From the NCBI GenBank assembly GCA_012515695.1, contig JAAYXX010000261.1, positions 1 to 15,625 of the forward strand: a stretch of DNA of 15,625 nt. Direction: 5' to 3'. Below, piece by piece: positions 14,779 to 15,625 of the stretch; within the stretch, counting starts at the first letter, position 1, and every line of letters begins with the position of its first letter. Origin of the DNA: Chloroflexota bacterium. Its GTDB lineage: Bacteria > Chloroflexota > Anaerolineae > UBA1429. The notes below the pieces were generated by a model. That model did not search any database and had not been told where the DNA came from. It was given only the letters and a program-made list of their open reading frames with translations. The position numbers were made by a program, and so were the translations under genes.

Positions 14779-15455
14779 GCTCTTGGGCCTTCCTTTGTGA
14801 CCAGGGTGAGTGCTTGCTGGGGGCAGAACTCGACGCAGGCTGGCCCCTCGGGGCGGCCCGCGCACAAGTCGCACTTGACGGCCACGTGGCGCTGCGCGTC
14901 ATACTGGATGCGGGGCGGGTTCAGGGGGCAGGCCCGCAGGCACCTCCCGCAACCCCGGCATTTTTCGGCGTTTATGGCGCGCGCGCCGGTTGTCTCGTCT
15001 ATGTAGAAGGCTCCCTCTGTCTCGCAGGCGAGGTAACATTCCGGGGCGTCACACTGCTCGCAGGTGAACAGGTCATACTCGCATTCAAAGGGGTGTCGCT
15101 CAAGCCAGATGCCTGCCACGGCGTTGCTAGATGCGCCTTCATGGACGGTGCTGCACACCAGGCTACAGGTTCCGCAACTGATGCAGGCGTTCTCTTCAAA
15201 GGCGACCCGCTGGATGCGCCCGGCGGCTCGTTGGGGCAGCTCTTTAGCGGCGGCAGTTTGTTGATGCGCTTCCGTGGGGGGAGGCGGCTGGACAGGTGTT
15301 GGGGTAGGGACAACCCGTACCTCCTCTTTTTCCAGTGCCGTCCAGATGCCGAATCCACCGACTGAGGCGGCTATACCGGCGGCCACGCCCACGCCAAGGC
15401 CCTTGAGGAATACCCGGCGCGACGGTCTGGGCGTCTCCTGCTGCTCTTTGGTCAT
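14775..15455 (-). CDS. Tat-signal 4x[4Fe-4S] ferredoxin, electron-transfer partner of AOR (DmsB/NrfC-like)
   Basis: This 226-residue protein starts with a twin-arginine signal: SRRVFLKG (12-19), a hydrophobic stretch 20-41 and then a charged KEEVR. There is no obvious AxA cleavage site, so the segment may stay as a membrane anchor. A proline-rich linker (50-60) leads to four cysteine sets: C91-C94-C97-C101; C132-C135-C140-C144; C166-C169-C172-C176 followed by P177; C195-C198-C207-C211 followed by P212. This is the four-cluster electron-transfer subunit type that partners molybdenum/tungsten oxidoreductases. The ATGA overlap with AOR indicates a complex made in fixed ratio. If both are exported together, the AOR would travel without its own signal. 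AGGAG lies 9 bases before the ATG and a consensus promoter lies at 15536-15564. E. coli YdhY-YdhV is a known parallel of a ferredoxin-like protein paired with an AOR-like protein. Confidence 0.93.
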   Translation of the reverse strand: MTKEQQETPRPSRRVFLKGLGVGVAAGIAASVGGFGIWTALEKEEVRVVPTPTPVQPPPPTEAHQQTAAAKELPQRAAGRIQRVAFEENACISCGTCSLVCSTVHEGASSNAVAGIWLERHPFECEYDLFTCEQCDAPECYLACETEGAFYIDETTGARAINAEKCRGCGRCLRACPLNPPRIQYDAQRHVAVKCDLCAGRPEGPACVEFCPQQALTLVTKEGPRA

Positions 15456-15535
15456 GCTGATGATCTCCTGTGGGGGCGATGGTAGAGTCTTGTAAAGGCA
15501 CTCCCAGGCACGTCTGGAAGCGTGTCTCGAGTGCT

Positions 15536-15564
15536 ATCATAGCATTCCCCCGGAGCTATGTCGA
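15536..15564 (-). promoter_or_regulatory. Sigma70-type promoter of the ferredoxin-AOR unit
   Basis: On the minus strand TCGACA (15564-15559) and TATGAT (15541-15536) are spaced by exactly 17 bases, each 5 of 6 to consensus. A small palindrome GCTAT-c-ATAGC (15533-15543) covers the -10 box and could be a regulator site. The leader is about 74 bases, long enough for post-transcriptional control, but I see no riboswitch I recognise. Confidence 0.75.
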
Positions 15565-15590
15565 GCGCGCTGCGCCAGGTTGACAGAAGC

Positions 15591-15625
15591 GGATGGGCAG
15601 TTGAAACCGCGGCAACCATTGCGTC
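15591..15625. repeat. Second copy of the multi-hairpin repeat, cut by window end
   Basis: GGATGGGC, then RGTTGAAACCGC, then RGCAACCAKTGC are shared with 9189-9220, with only three differences over the first 32 bases. Here CAACCATTGC is the exact complement of the far arm GCAATGGTTG seen in the first copy. The rest, expected to carry the AGCCCAC and AGTCGCC hairpins, lies beyond the window. Confidence 0.75.

Noticed and set aside
14779..14874. Upstream AOR start at 14874
   Set aside because: It would lie within the ferredoxin gene; the ATG at 14778 begins the conserved AOR fold and gives a tight ATGA overlap.

Overview
The window looks like part of a GC-rich bacterial chromosome, most likely a Chloroflexota (Anaerolineae-like) organism with an anaerobic or facultative, sugar-using lifestyle. 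This assignment is inference. It rests on the GC-rich third positions, the strong Shine-Dalgarno sites, a tungsten/molybdenum aldehyde oxidoreductase, and intergenic multi-hairpin repeats (TTGAAACCGC / AGCCCAC..GTGGGCT types) that resemble what I remember from Chloroflexota genomes. No rRNA, tRNA, CRISPR array or transposase is visible.

Layout, left to right. 1-316 is non-coding and rich in small hairpins. 317-1111 (-) encodes exonuclease III. 1201-3285 (-) encodes a parallel beta-helix carbohydrate-active protein. 3286-3529 is a divergent control region with a near-ideal promoter and two palindromes. 3530-4690 (+) encodes a Gfo/Idh/MocA oxidoreductase, followed by a repeat-built terminator. 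4915-5715 (-) and 5768-6301 (-) form a two-gene unit: a nitroreductase, then an HpcH/HpaI-type aldolase. 6302-6661 carries two divergent promoters and a 45-bp tandem repeat. 6662-7879 (+) encodes a Cys/Met-metabolism PLP enzyme that ends at a strong terminator. 7951-9090 (-) encodes an enolase-superfamily acid-sugar dehydratase/racemase with its own consensus promoter. 9189-9293 is a cloverleaf-like multi-hairpin repeat. 9311-12772 (-) encodes a 1153-residue six-hairpin-glycosidase-like protein. 12889-14778 (-) encodes an aldehyde:ferredoxin oxidoreductase (AOR), and 14775-15455 (-) a Tat-signal ferredoxin with four [4Fe-4S] motifs; the two overlap by ATGA. A second copy of the multi-hairpin repeat starts at 15591 and runs off the window.

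How the genes may work together (inference): the beta-helix protein and the glycosidase-like protein would act on an oligosaccharide, and the Gfo/Idh enzyme would oxidise or epimerise a sugar. The enolase-superfamily enzyme would dehydrate an aldonate/uronate-type acid, and the HpcH/HpaI aldolase would split the 2-keto-3-deoxy product into pyruvate plus an aldehyde. The AOR-ferredoxin pair could oxidise such an aldehyde. The genes sit in several transcription units, so this is a metabolic neighbourhood and not one operon. Exonuclease III, the nitroreductase and the PLP enzyme look like ordinary household genes.

The most unusual items are the AOR coupled to a Tat-targeted ferredoxin, with an expanded Cx3Cx3C cluster motif; the cloverleaf repeat placed upstream of two consensus promoters; and the palindrome-loaded divergent promoter at 3408-3487.
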